Assembly (NCBI GenBank): GCA_029721515.1
Contig: CM056568.1
Coordinates: 2,542,001 to 2,606,000 of the forward strand
DNA length: 64,000 nucleotides
Source: Synanceia verrucosa
Taxonomy: Eukaryota > Chordata > Actinopteri > Perciformes > Synanceiidae
Reading direction: 5' to 3'
Shown one piece after another: positions 1-10,589 of this stretch (within the stretch, counting starts at the first letter, position 1; each line of letters opens with the position of its first letter). The notes under the pieces were generated by a model that was not told where the DNA came from, made no database searches, and saw nothing but the letters and a program-made list of their open reading frames with translations. Position numbers and translations under genes: made by a program.

Positions 1-2
1 TG

Positions 3-445
3 GTTGTATATATTCCTCCATCAGGCAACGGGCTGCAGAGTCAATATCGAGGATTACGCATGACTTGCAGTGCGCCTCCCCGGATGCTCTGTTTATAATA
101 AATGGGGATTTTAATCACTGTTCGCTCTCCTCCGTCCTCCCATCTTTTGAACAAATTGTACCCTTTCCGACGAGGGGCAGCAAAACTCTTGATTTGTTCT
201 ACACGAACATTAAGGAGAGTTTCGGTGCCAAGTTGCTTCCGCTGCTGGGGAACTCAGACCACAACTTAATATATATGATGCCGAAATATTCCCCGGTCAT
301 ACGAAAAGTCCCTACTACGTCCAAAACTGTACGCATCTGGTCGGATGATGTATGTGACGCTTTAAGAGGATGTTTTGAATGCACTGATTGGAGCGTGTTT
401 TTTGATGGTGATAGTGACGTGAACAGTATATCTGACAAAGTGACT
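3..445 (+). pseudogene. LINE endonuclease domain, partial and frameshifted
   Basis: The first codons read VVYIPPSGN, the conserved start of the central endonuclease strand in this clade. The frame then shifts within the first 35 bases and continues from 65 as a 151-residue stretch. In that stretch GDFNH is at residues 14-18, TLD at 41-43 and SDHN at 64-67. These are the metal-binding and catalytic Asp/His signatures of LINE endonucleases, which nick the target DNA for target-primed reverse transcription. Similarity to the family fades near 440, where the next frame takes over. The N-terminal part of the domain lies outside the window. Confidence 0.85.
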
Positions 446-1689
446 TGTCTAACTACTGTGTTGACTTGGTCATTCCCTGTAAGAAAATCAGAATATTCCC
501 AAATAAAAAACCCTGGGTGACAAGCAAAGTGAAAGCTGCTATCAATATGAAAAAGGCAGCTTTTAAAAGTGGTTGTAAAGACAGAATTAGAGATGCACAA
601 AGAACAGTGAAAGCAGTAATCAGACAGGGGAAACGTGAATATAAGAATAAAGTTGAAGGGCTCATGGCAGGAAGCAACACAAGAGGGCTCTGGAATGGTA
701 TGAAGTCCATCACCGGCTATGGGACCAGCAATCAAAATCGTTGTGGCTCAGGCATAACAGCAAATGATGCCAATGCATTCTTTGCCAGATTTGACAGTCT
801 TGATTTTTCTGAGACACACAAAAACATTTTCTCTTCCCTTATGCAGACTACTTCTACTTCTGAGGATTGTAGTCCTTGTATTTTTTTAAAGACTGAGGAA
901 GTGTGCCAGCAATTAAAGCGAATCAGGGCAAACAAGGCTGCTGGCCCTGATGGTGTTCATCCTCGCACCCTAAAAGTTTGTGCTGATCAGCTGTGCTCTG
1001 TCCTTACCTCAATGTTCTCACTGTCATTGTCGTCTATTAAGATTCCAGCTATGTGGAAGACTTCTTGCATTGTTCCCATTCCTAAGAACGCCAATGTGTC
1101 ATGTGACCTTGCTAACCTGAGACCTATAGCCCTTACCTCTCATATCATGAAATGTTTTGAGAGAGTGGTCCTACACCATCTCATTAGGCAGGTGTCTGCT
1201 TTTTTGGACCCACTACAGTTTGCCTACAGACGGGGTGTGGGAGTAGATGATGCTTTAATTTTCATGCTGCATAATATTTACAGTCACCTCGATACCCCAG
1301 CCAGTTCTGTCAGGATCTTGTTTTTTGATTTTTCTAGTGCTTTTAACACAATACAGCCACATGTTTTAGCCGATAAATTAAGTAATTTTAAATTGCACAA
1401 CAAAACCATTGCCTGGCTTTTAGACTATTTTCCAGCTCGTCCCCAGTATGTCAGGCTTGACAAAGCTTCAGGCATCATTTTAACCAATACAGGAGCTCCA
1501 CAGGGGACAGTTTTATCTCCTTTTTTATTTTCACTTTATACAGCTGACTACAGACATAGTCAGCCTTCCTGTTTAACACAGAAGTTTTCAGATGACACTG
1601 CGCTTGTGGGTCTGCTTGAACATGGCAATGACCTGGCCTACAAGAAAGAGGCACATTCATTTGCCAAATGGTGCGAGACAATTTTTTTT
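445..1689 (+). pseudogene. LINE reverse transcriptase domain
   Basis: This frame is 420 residues long. It begins in the endonuclease-RT linker (KKPWVTSKVK at residues 21-30) and contains the RT blocks: NKAAGPDG (163-170), LRPIALTS (225-232), FDFSSAF (294-300, first catalytic Asp at 295), GAPQGTVLSP (350-359) and FSDD (381-384, the paired catalytic Asp residues). The protein would copy the LINE RNA into DNA at a nicked target. The frame is lost at the T-run near 1682-1690; the rest of the thumb is in another frame. It is not a host gene. Confidence 0.9.
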
Positions 1690-2279
1690 ACAGCTGAATG
1701 TGGCTAAGACTAAAGAGCTTATTATTGATTTTAGGACGAAAAAAGAGGAGGTTGTCCCAGTGACAATTAATAATCAAAAAGTAGAAATTGTGGAGTCCTA
1801 CAAATATCTTGGTGTCCATGTGGACAATAAACTCAACTGGAGGGAAAACACTGGGGTCTTATTGAGGAAGGCTCAGTCTAGGCTTTTCTTTCTGAGGAAA
1901 CTTACATCCTTTGACATCAGCCCAAGGCTGCTGGGCATTTTTTACCAGGGCATCCTGGCCAGTGTCTTATTTTATGCTGTTCTGTGCTGGGGAGGCAGTA
2001 TATCTATTGATGACAAGAACAGGATAAATAAAGTGATCAAGAGGGCTGGCTCAGTGATTGTTTTTTTTTAACCCAGACAAACTTGAGGTAATAGTGGAGA
2101 AGAGAATGAGGACTAAGTTGAAAACAGTCCTTCTCTACAAAGGCCACCCACTCCACAGTACTTTTAAGGAGCTCAATAGCTCATCCAGTAAGCGGTGGGT
2201 GATGCCTCAGTGCTCTACTGAACGATTCAGACGCTCCTTTGTTCCTGCAGCAGTCAGATTTTTTAATAATAATTGCTAA
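1690..2279 (+). pseudogene. LINE RT thumb and C-terminal tail, two frames
   Basis: From about 1690 to 2060 the frame reads FLQLNVAKTKELIIDFR and YKYLGVHVDNKLNW, the conserved post-RT block of L2/CR1 elements. A second T-run at 2061-2069 breaks the frame. The last 70 residues (NPDKLEVIVEKR, HPLHSTFKEL, RFRRSFVPAAVRFFN) continue in another frame to a stop at 2277-2279. That ending is typical of the family and shows that the C-terminus is complete. Confidence 0.85.
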
Positions 2280-2503
2280 CTAGAGTTTATCACTGCCTGC
2301 ATCAATTAGATTCCCTTGTTTTGAGTAGCCTACTCTGTCGTATGAAGTATCCGATCAAGACGACACAGCTGTTTTTTTTGTGCAGTGGTATGGAATTGTT
2401 TGTTTGCTGTTTGTTTGTTTACAGATTACTGTTTTGTTAAGTGGATGTATGTGTTTCTATCTGGTGGCAAAATAGTTTCCCCTTGGGGATTAATAAAGTT
2501 TTC

Positions 2504-2533
2504 TATCTATCTATCTATCCATCTATCTATCTA
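2504..2533 (+). repeat. ATCT-repeat 3' tail of the LINE
   Basis: Tandem CTAT/ATCT units with one interruption lie directly after TTAATAAAGTTTT. This is the microsatellite-like 3' end of the L2-type LINE, not an independent locus. Confidence 0.9.
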
Positions 2534-3569
2534 GTGTCTTATCATTATTCCTGATTGAAGCCTGTGAAGACATCCTCCAGCATTGATCTTATCCACCTTA
2601 TTAGAACAACTGGACCCTCAACTGGAAATTAATAAAACAGGTTAACTTTTCACAGTTTATGCTGTGAATGATTTCCTTGTCACACTGCTGTCCATTCAAT
2701 AGCAGTATCTGATTGTGCGTCTGTTCCTGATCCTTGCAGATGGTGCAGAAGGTGCAGATAGCAGCGCTGACAGTGATAGCCGCTGCTTATCCTCTTTCTG
2801 AGCACCTGGCTGACTGTGACACAAAGCCATGGACGAACACACTGATTTCAACTCACTAAGTTATTTTTGTGTAATTTGGGCTCTAATCATTGTCCAGATC
2901 TTACCTAACTACATTCTGTAGCTCAGCAAACTCCCCTCTGGAGGGGTTATCAGCACAAGCCCGGCGGATACAACTCGAGTCAGTTTGACGTTTTGTATAC
3001 ATATACAATAAGCATCCACACACTAGCTTGACTGCTATTGCTACGTTAGCCTACCGACAGTCAGCTTGTTAATTACAGTGACGTTAACCAAGTAGGTTGC
3101 AAACATGTAATGTAAACACAAACACAAAACCCAGAATTACCCAAAGAAATTATAAATTCAACCATGTGGCATTGGTCTTCGATTTAAATAAATTCTTGGC
3201 TAATTCACGGACCCTCACCAGCAAGATGTACCAGTCCTGTCCATCAATTAAATGAAACTGAAACCAAAAGTGGGACACAGTTTGGATCAGGAATGATAAC
3301 AAACACACATGTAACCAAGTATGAACTTAACAGATATGAAATACTCAAAATATGCCTGTGCATTTGGGATAAGGTGGTGAACATGCACGGTTATTACCTC
3401 AAATACCAAAGAGCAATATAACAACTATCACTTATGTATGTTTACAATAGTTACACCTGCTGGAAAGTTCTACAATCATGGTCATCATCAATATTTAATT
3501 ATTATAAATGTGTGTAAATATAGACAATGGTCTGATGATGATCAACAGTCACAGGCTGCTAACAGTTCC
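2534..3569. other. No recognised feature
   Basis: This is AT-rich sequence with no long open frame and no repeat termini that I could place. Confidence 0.5.
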
Positions 3570-4022
3570 TCTTTAGGACCCTGGGGAGTGAGAGTTTGTC
3601 TTATGGTGTGTTCAGAACTTGGGAAGTCAGAACTTGGGGCTCAGATCATCTTACCCTCAAAGTTTAGTGCTCCCAGCTCTTCCAGCCTTACAGATGTACA
3701 ACAAAACATGTAGCTACTGTTTACGTCAGTAGCAGATAGCATGAATTCTATGTCTTCTTGGTGAGATTAATCTGACTTTCAGACTTGGAGATACGACTTT
3801 ATGGGAGGTTCTGCTTTAAATTCTGACTTGGACATTAGTGTACAACTTGAACGCACCATGAGTCTAAACACAAACACCACACTCTCAATGCTGCTGCAAT
3901 GACATCAATCCTCTGCTTTACCAGAGATGTTTGTCTCCTTATGCTGGAAAGTGGGGGGATGAGTCAGTGTCTCTATGAATCTGAAGGGGACATGTCCCCC
4001 CCCACTGTCCATAGAGACATAT
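3570..4022 (+). mobile_element. hAT-related dispersed family A, copy 1
   Basis: This block is shared with 36733-37200 and, in its second half, with the hAT element at 25314-25924. Shared landmarks include GGACCCTGGGGAGTGAGAG, CTCAGATCATCTTA, GTAGCTACTGTTTA, GAATTCTA and TTTGTCTCCTTATGC. Inverted pieces occur at 33340-33475 and 45165-45255. No transposase-like protein is visible, so it is a non-autonomous or internally replaced copy. The termini are not preserved here. The hAT assignment rests on the relative at 25.3 kb. Confidence 0.7.
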
Positions 4023-4144
4023 GTACTGTATATTGCAACTAGAAATAGTGGGAAATTTATCTTGTTCTATCACTCAAAGTTTGAAATGACCCTGTGGACT
4101 CCTAAGATTGTGGGTTTTTTTTGTTAAAAAATGATCATATATTG

Positions 4145-4290
4145 AAATGTGGATGAATCCTCACAGTTTTGCCTTTCAAATTCCATGTCTTTGTAGCCTT
4201 ACCAGGCGTTTTACAATCCAGCGGTATAGATAGGCTGCAACCATGACTGTTTACATTCGCAGCTGGGGTTTGGACCTGGAAGTGATTTGT
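4145..4290 (+). repeat. Dispersed repeat family B, copy 1
   Basis: About 145 bp match 38338-38485 in the same orientation. Shared strings include CCTTACCAGGCGTTTTACAA, GATAGGCTGCAACCAT and GGGGTTTGGACCTGGAA. Both copies lie downstream of a family A copy, so A and B may be parts of one longer element. Confidence 0.75.
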
Positions 4291-4633
4291 GATGTCACAC
4301 TAGCCATCCCCATAAATCATAAATCCCTCTTCCACCATGCTACAGGATGGCACAAGGATCAAACTCAAGAGAAATTACAAGAGAAATATATTTTTTCCAA
4401 AGATGGTTTCTGCTATTTTAGCTAGCTCATACTGATGTGCGTTCAGATGTTCATTTTCATGATATGTTTTAATTTTAATTAGCTCTTTGAAAAGAGGATG
4501 AAACGTCATTGTTGGCATGTTGCAGCCGAGCTCGGCCAGCCAACTTCAGCCCTGAAATAAATGAAGCACTCATTCCATCACCTCCCCCAACCTGAGCTTG
4601 GCGATCTGCCCCCCTGTACTGGATTGGCTGCTT

Positions 4634-4635
<2 letters not shown>

Positions 4636-4669
<34 letters not shown>
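4636..4669 (+). repeat. (CA)n microsatellite
   Basis: About 17 uninterrupted CA units, followed by a short TA run. Confidence 0.98.
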
Positions 4670-4675
<6 letters not shown>

Positions 4676-4764
4676 ACTGTAGTTTCTCTGCTGCTATTTG
4701 AACCAATGACAAAGTGTCTCTGTGTGAGACTAAATGAATGAGCATCAGAGCACAGGAGATAACA

Positions 4765-4790
4765 GTGTGTGTGTGTGTGTGTGTGTGTGT
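4765..4790 (+). repeat. (GT)n microsatellite
   Basis: About 13 GT units. Confidence 0.98.
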
Positions 4791-5275
4791 CTGATATTAG
4801 CAGGTGGTGATGAATGAAGAAGGATATTGTGTTTCAGATGCAGCCATTATTCGTCCTCAGCATCCAGACCTTTCCTTCACTCCTCCTCTCATCCACTCAT
4901 TCATCACTGTTTCCTGAAACAGCAGACTTGACACTTTCTCCACATTCACAGGAAAATATCAACCCTGTTTCTCTGCTTCCATACATATAGCCCAATTCCT
5001 TATACTTTTCAGATGATGCTAGATATCTGATGTGCAAACATCCTGTGTGTCATGTTAAAGCATTTAAACTTGAATGTTGTTACTGTGAAACGATCACAGT
5101 TTGGGCAACAAAATCACGTAGTTAGGTTTTGGAAAGATGCATCATTTGTACGAATAATGTAAAATAAATAAAATACAGGCCTGTAAGCATCCATTATGTG
5201 TTATGTCATTATTATGTCGTTATGTGTGTTATTATTAACTATATTGTTGTGGTTTGTATCATTCATTCATGTAAT
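4791..5275. other. No recognised feature
   Basis: Unassigned AT-rich sequence without a credible reading frame. Confidence 0.5.
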
Positions 5276-5416
5276 CTTGTCATTTCTTGTTTTATTTTGA
5301 AGTAATGCTGTCTCCCTCTTGTTTCAAAATGCTGTACTTCCTGCCCTCCTGTGTTCGCACCTCTGTGATTGTCAGCCTTGCCCTAATCGTTTCCTCCTGT
5401 GATTGCCTACCTCATC

Positions 5417-5425
5417 TTTAAATAG
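5417..5425 (+). promoter_or_regulatory. TATA-like element of the solo LTR
   Basis: TTTAAATAG sits upstream of a C/T-rich presumed start region, in the same relative place as TATAAATAG in the antisense LTR near 16.63 kb. Confidence 0.45.
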
Positions 5426-5798
5426 CCTTGTCTCTCCTTGTCTTCTGCTCTGCCGTGTGTGTCCATTCCATGTCTCCTGAGTTTTTGCAATCAGTTAGGT
5501 ACTGTGCATACTTGTGTTTTATGCCATTTCTTACAATGATTTTTGTGACTAGATTTACTTACCTCCTTTAGCGAATGATGCATAGATTTACTCACTTCCT
5601 TTAGTGTGGTTTTTTTTTTGTTTTGTTTTCTTAGCACAGTGTGAGTTATGTACATTTACCCTTCCTCCCTTTTGGTGAGTGTCTTTTGTTTGAACTTAGG
5701 ATTAGTGTTTGGCTTAATGACTTCAAGTTTAGTCAGAGATGTTTCCACTGCCAGATTGAGAAAGCACCAGAGCATCCCTCCTGCGTGTCTGTTTGCAC

Positions 5799-5805
5799 AA
5801 TAAAA
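5799..5805 (+). terminator. Poly(A) signal of the solo LTR
   Basis: AATAAAA lies about 380 bp after the TATA-like box and just before the conserved LTR end. Confidence 0.5.
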
Positions 5806-5875
5806 GGCTCTTATTGTAAAAGAGTTACTATTGTGTTTCCAAGTCGTGCTTTTGGGATCCATGCTCGTCGTGGAT

Positions 5876-6504
5876 TCCTCACACATCTCTTCTCCTGTAA
5901 TTTTGCTGCATTGAGCTGCACTTTCCTGCAGGATCTTTTTCTGTGTTAATGGGCTTCCTCTTAGCTCCCTTTCTTCTCTTCATTCTGTGCTGTCCAGGTT
6001 TCCCACCATGCACACTTAACATGAAGGCTACACGCTTATGATGACTGACAGACATCAAAGCATCAGATTAAAAGCAGGCACCTGAGTGCTTGAGTTGTTC
6101 TCACTTTGACTTTTTCATTTCATTTAATTCTGCAGTTTTAACTCTGGCCTGACGCTGTAGGTCAATCAGCCGACACATTGGATGTTACCTGGTAGTCCTG
6201 ATGGACAGTCTGTGCCTGTATGCTCATATTATTTCCATTGTCAGACCTATTAGCACTGAGCATTGGTCCAATATATTTGATGATAAATTTGCCCAGAGGA
6301 CTTCACAAACTGAAACAACCCTCACATTAACTAAGGACTCCATTTTAAAGAGCTTCTCCAATCTACATGAAGAGAAAGGAGCAGTGTATTGTGATTTATG
6401 TCTTGTGATTTTACTCTGGAACAGAAACAGCTCCCTGACATGCATCAACAGTGTTCTTCACTCAACCGAGGAAAAGTCTGAGGCTGAGCAAACCCGACAG
6501 TGAA
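5876..6504. other. No recognised feature
   Basis: The 100-codon frame at 6201-6503 has no domain I recognise and no coding context. Confidence 0.5.
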
Positions 6505-6660
6505 AGCAAAGATTTCCTTTCAATCTGACTTTTCATTCTTATTGTACAAAAAATGTAACAAATTGGAGAAAAATGGAGAGAGGTCTTCAAGAATTGAACT
6601 TTCAATTGTTCTTTTATGAAAGCTTGAGTTGGACATATTCATGTTCTGTGGAGACGGGAA
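6505..6660 (+). repeat. Dispersed repeat family C, uninterrupted copy
   Basis: It shares CAATTGTTCTTTTATG, ATATTCATGTT and flanking sequence with 9040-9645, where the same site is split by a piggyBac-type MITE. A fragment of its left part recurs at 7328-7385. The family itself is unclassified. Confidence 0.75.
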
Positions 6661-6761
6661 TTAAAGTAAAAAATAGCTTTTTGTACAATTTTTTATTTTT
6701 TTTTTAAGTGACGCTTTCGAAATCAGAGCTACCTCTAGGTGCAAAATGACCGAACGACAAC

Positions 6762-6762
<1 letters not shown>

Positions 6763-6798
<36 letters not shown>
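6763..6798 (+). repeat. (TAA)n microsatellite
   Basis: About 12 trinucleotide units; they form the tail of the antisense retroposon. Confidence 0.97.
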
Positions 6799-6799
<1 letters not shown>

Positions 6800-7060
6800 C
6801 AGTTACTATTATACCAATATTTATTATTATATACTAAAATAATAATAAATTTGTTGGCAACTTTCTGAACACTCAAGGACACCTTACAATAAACATAAAA
6901 AATAAACATACAAGTATAACAATAATACAACAATAAAAATAATTTAAATAGAATACAAATTAAACCAGATAGGCAAGCCTGAACAGATGGGTTTTAAGCT
7001 GTGATTTAAATTGTCTAGTGGAGTCAGTCTGACGGATATGGGGGGGCATAACACCTGAAA
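6763..7060 (-). mobile_element. Retroposon 3' end with (ATT)n tail
   Basis: On the minus strand this reads a 3'-UTR-like segment (CACAGCTTAAAACCCATCTG, then GTGTCCTTGAGTGTTC) ending in a long ATT tandem (TAA on the plus strand, 6763-6798). The same GTGTCCTTGAGTGTC plus (ATT)n end occurs on the plus strand at 18709-18782. The layout is that of a 5'-truncated LINE-like element common in fish. The clade was not determined. Confidence 0.65.
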
Positions 7061-7327
7061 AATACAGAGAACAACAAAAAACTTAGATCAACTTAATTAT
7101 GCAAAGTAGCTAAGCTATCTGCAAAGTAGTGCTGAAACACATCCAGTAATGACATAAATTGATAAGTTACAGGCTAAATATATTGGTTTAAGTTTATAGA
7201 CTATCAATATATAAGAGACAGTGTGGCCCTCTGGAGGATGAGGGGGATGGCCGTGGTTGAAATGCATACAAAATTATGTTGATGGAAACATGACTGTTAT
7301 CAATAATATCCTCTTCTGCTAAAAAAG

Positions 7328-7385
7328 CACATTTTTCCTTTCAAGCTGACTTTTAATTCTTGTACAGAAAAACAAAAACAAGTTC
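7328..7385 (+). repeat. Family C fragment
   Basis: TTTCCTTTCAAGCTGACTTT and the following bases match the start of the copy at 6505. Confidence 0.5.
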
Positions 7386-8734
7386 TAAACATGGAGCGCC
7401 CTCTCCCCATTTCTAAGTCACCCCAAGTGAACTCCAGACGAGTGCACTCTGATGTGACGACAAGTGTGCATTTGATGAAATTAGTGAGTCGGTGAGCGGA
7501 TCAGTGGCTGGCTGCCCTCTCAGCCACAGGGAGAGGTAGTCGCCGACGCTTTGATCTGCCAATTAGGTGTATTTAGAAACAGTAAACATGTAACTAGAGA
7601 GATAATGAGCCTGCAGTGTTTAGCCTTTCCTGTGTAGTCCACAGGCAGGATGAAGTACAGAGTCTAATTTGGCAGTTAAATGAATATGAACTGCTGAAGT
7701 GTGACAGCCTGTGTGAACAGGCCCGGTCCTGTTGTTGTTGTTGGATGATCCCTCTCCTCTGTTGTCGACCTAATGTTGCATTCCAATAATTGTCAGGGCA
7801 ATTTGACAGCGAGAGCGACAACTAAGAAATGCTTTAAATCCATAAACACAGTGAGTTTTCACACACGAATGACAGGACATTTGTGTTTCATCAAGCACTG
7901 AAACATCAGCCAACCACAGTGTTCATGCTCGGCTGTGCACAGCTCTTCACTTCAAGTAAGACTATTGTCTTTCTCATACAGATGAAAAATGGAAGTTAAA
8001 CTCAATAAATCGCAGCCTTACTTATTTCATTACACTCAGGGGGGTTTTGTCGCTATCATTAGCTAATAAACTTCAGATAGATATTGCTGTATAACTGACA
8101 TCAACTGAATCAGTTCAATGACTTATGACTTTACAGACTTTTACAGACTGCATTTCAATCGTCAGTAAAACACGAGCGGTAGTTTAGTGGTGCAGGTTTG
8201 CCAGACCATCATGTATAATGTCATTCTGTTTCACAGTTGAAATAATATCAACTGTTAAAGTGTGGCAGCTCTCCTTTCAAATGTGTTGCACAATGTATTA
8301 ACCAACTAATGATCTTCTACAATTTATTCATTTAAGAAATATCTTAAATAAACCACCACACTATAACACAAGCTCATCCCTATGGAGAAATAACCCTTGA
8401 TCTAGTTAAACATGGTATCTTCCACCATCAGCACACCTGAGTGTTTGCTGTAACTGCCATATAAGGCAATCTCACTGACAAGCTTTGTTTCAGACCCTGG
8501 GACCATGGAGGAGAGGAACAACACAGCTGACATTTTGGCACAACATTTTTTTTTCTTTAAGATGAGTATGAATTAACTTAAACATATTACGGTATATATT
8601 TCACAATATATTACTGAATGCTTCTTCTCCATGGTCAGAAATGGTCAGAAATTGTCAGGTGTGTTTTATTCAGTGATTATTCTCCAGATCTGAAAAGTGA
8701 AGCCGAGACAAAAGTGACTCATTCCATGTGATAT
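7386..8734. other. No recognised gene or repeat
   Basis: The sequence appears unique within the window and slightly less AT-rich near 7430-7610. No credible coding frame. Confidence 0.45.
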
Positions 8735-8749
8735 CCAGCAGGGGGCAGC
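8735..8749 (+). promoter_or_regulatory. Candidate CTCF binding motif
   Basis: CCAGCAGGGGGCAGC matches the vertebrate CTCF core consensus (CCASYAGRKGGCRS) at every position. CTCF is a zinc-finger protein that organises chromatin loops. The sequence shows only the motif; occupancy is unknown. Such motifs are also spread by fish repeats, and a one-mismatch form occurs inside a repeat at about 41.19 kb. Confidence 0.5.
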
Positions 8750-9039
8750 TCCTCTAGTATTTATTATTGTGTACCACAAATTGCCTCATTGAGGATGTTA
8801 CAATTTTTCACGAAGAAATGATCTCCAGTTCTGATAGAACTGATACCAGTGCAGCATTTCTGCTAACCTCATTGTTGTTTTGAATGAACAGTCGCCTCTC
8901 TGGGTGCGTTACAATGTTGCATCCATGTTTCACTTGCATCTTCACCGTGCATCGCTCCCACCTGTGATGAGAACTACGCCCACAGCTGTCAGGAGCTTGC
9001 GTATGATCTTGTGATATTGTGCTGTGTGAATCCATGTAC

Positions 9040-9645
9040 CATAGAAAAAATGGAGAGAGCTCTTGAGAAATTTAAGTTTAGCAACTTTTAATTGTTCTTT
9101 AACTCATTGAATGCCAGCCCTTTTAAAACAGAGAAAGTGTTTTGTTCCAGCATTTTTGTCCATTTTGAGTCATATTTCATGACCCACAGAATATTTTGTA
9201 CTATGTCTCTGAAAACACTGAATAGCTCAAATGAAAGAGGAGACTCTCTATTTCATCATGAAAAAAATATTTGTTTTTATCTTGTTCCATTCTTGTTTTA
9301 TCAGAGGTAGAGTAGAGGACACTTTCACCAAAATCACCACTTTTTCTCCAGATTCTGTTTTGTTCTCTAATCTCAATCTTCTTCACTTCCTGCTTTGATC
9401 ATTGTGGCGTATACTGTCAATTTATGCTCTGACTACAAATCCCAGAAGCACCAAAATTATTCACAGGCTACGGGAGAGGGCCCTCTTTTGCCTGCTGCTG
9501 AAAATTAATATCCTGTATATACGTCAATGGTACTCACATGTTGGATTTGAAATGACGTAAATATACGTCATTGGTACTCAAAGAGTTAATGTAAGCCAGA
9601 ATTGTACGTATTCATGTTGTCTGGAGACAAAGGCAAGCATTCAAG
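9040..9645 (+). repeat. Family C copy interrupted by a MITE
   Basis: The flanks 9040-9098 and 9590-9645 join to form a match to the uninterrupted copy at 6570-6655. This shows that the intervening 9099-9589 was inserted later. Confidence 0.8.
9099..9589 (+). mobile_element. piggyBac-type MITE, copy 1
   Basis: The element is bounded by TTAA on both sides and starts CTCATTGAATGCC; the other end is the inverse CTCTTTGAG. TTAA target duplication with such termini is typical of piggyBac non-autonomous elements. It matches 47575-48003 and, inverted, 57621-58050 over most of its length. It has an extra 3' section with two 20-bp near-identical direct repeats (9517-9536 and 9561-9580, containing ATATACGTCA). 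No transposase is encoded. Confidence 0.85.
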
Positions 9646-9910
9646 TTTTACTGACGTTCATCCATGCAGTTTCCTTTTTAAAAAACAAGACTGCTGTCAC
9701 ACAGATATCAATTTCTGCTTTAAAAAATCTTAATAATTTATCAAAATACACCCGTGAAATACCACCTTAGATTCCCAGTAACATAAACATGAATCTACTG
9801 TTAACAGTTAATATTTGCCATGATTTTCTCCTAGGACGTGTGTATGACATGATCGCCGCATCTCTTCTCTTCTATAGCTTCTGTCAATCACATGGCAGCT
9901 TTCAGTACAC

Positions 9911-9937
9911 AGTGTGTGTGTGTGTGTGTGTGTGTGA
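9911..9937 (+). repeat. (GT)n microsatellite
   Basis: About 13 GT units. Confidence 0.97.
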
Positions 9938-10060
9938 GGGAAACTGAGACAGACAGACTCCGTGTGATGGATTGCTGTAAACAAAAGCCTGTCCTTGGTC
10001 AAACAAAATGATTATGACAGCTATGAATGCTGGGTGTGATGTCAGCACTGCTTTACATTC

Positions 10061-10081
10061 AGACACACACACACACACACA
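10061..10081 (+). repeat. (CA)n microsatellite
   Basis: About 10 units, followed by an imperfect TACA/TATA stretch. Confidence 0.95.
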
Positions 10082-10589
10082 TACACGTATATACATACAC
10101 ATATGTATGTATCTATAGGATTGGTCACCCTGTGATCCATGATCCTCACCTACAGCATGAATGAAGGATGTCACTTTAACTTTCACCTCACAGTTGAGGT
10201 GGAAAGATGCAAGTTATGTTTAAAAAACAAATGTTTGTGTAGCCCTAGAAGTTTCAAATTACAACTTTGATAGCCTGCCAATAAATGATTGTATTAAGAA
10301 ATTGAATTGAAAATACATCATCTTTAAAGCACTCCAATTGAATAAGGCAGTGTAATGTAGGCTACTGCACCAGGATTTATGGAGGAAACGGGAAGTTAAA
10401 CGTGGCATTGTAAGGTTTATAACACAACATTTTGTTGTGTCATGTTTAGGTTGGTTTATTTGTGTGACCAACAATTAATTAACAAGTGATGTTAAATCTT
10501 CACAAATATTACAAAAACACAATTGAATACAATGCCATAAATTTTACAAGGCTACATCGTATCTGCCAGCAAAAGTAAAACATCTTGTC

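Larger units (their letters stand above)
1..2533 (+). mobile_element. L2/CR1-group LINE, 5'-truncated by the window edge
   Basis: This is a non-LTR retrotransposon copy. An apurinic-like endonuclease region (motifs GDFN, TLD, SDHN) is followed by a reverse transcriptase (FDFSSAF, GAPQGTVLSP, FSDD) and a C-terminal tail. A short 3' UTR ends in TTAATAAAG and an ATCT tandem tail, as is usual for L2-type elements in fish. The coding region is split over several frames by small indels near 20-35, 440-450, 1682-1690 and 2061-2069, the last two in T-runs, so this copy is dead unless those are sequencing errors. Assignment to L2 rather than a sister CR1-group clade is by overall look and tail only. 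Confidence 0.9.
5276..5875 (+). mobile_element. Solo LTR, Ty3/gypsy type, plus strand
   Basis: The block begins with a CTTGTCATTTCTTGTTTTAT-type start that also occurs, inverted, at about 15.56 kb and 60.0 kb. It has a TATA-like TTTAAATAG at 5417-5425, a poly(A) signal AATAAAA at 5799-5805 and an end resembling AGTCGTGCTTTTGGG, which is shared in degenerate form with the other two. The order promoter, poly(A) signal, short U5-like end fits an LTR. No pol gene is attached. Exact ends and a target duplication were not resolved. Confidence 0.65.
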
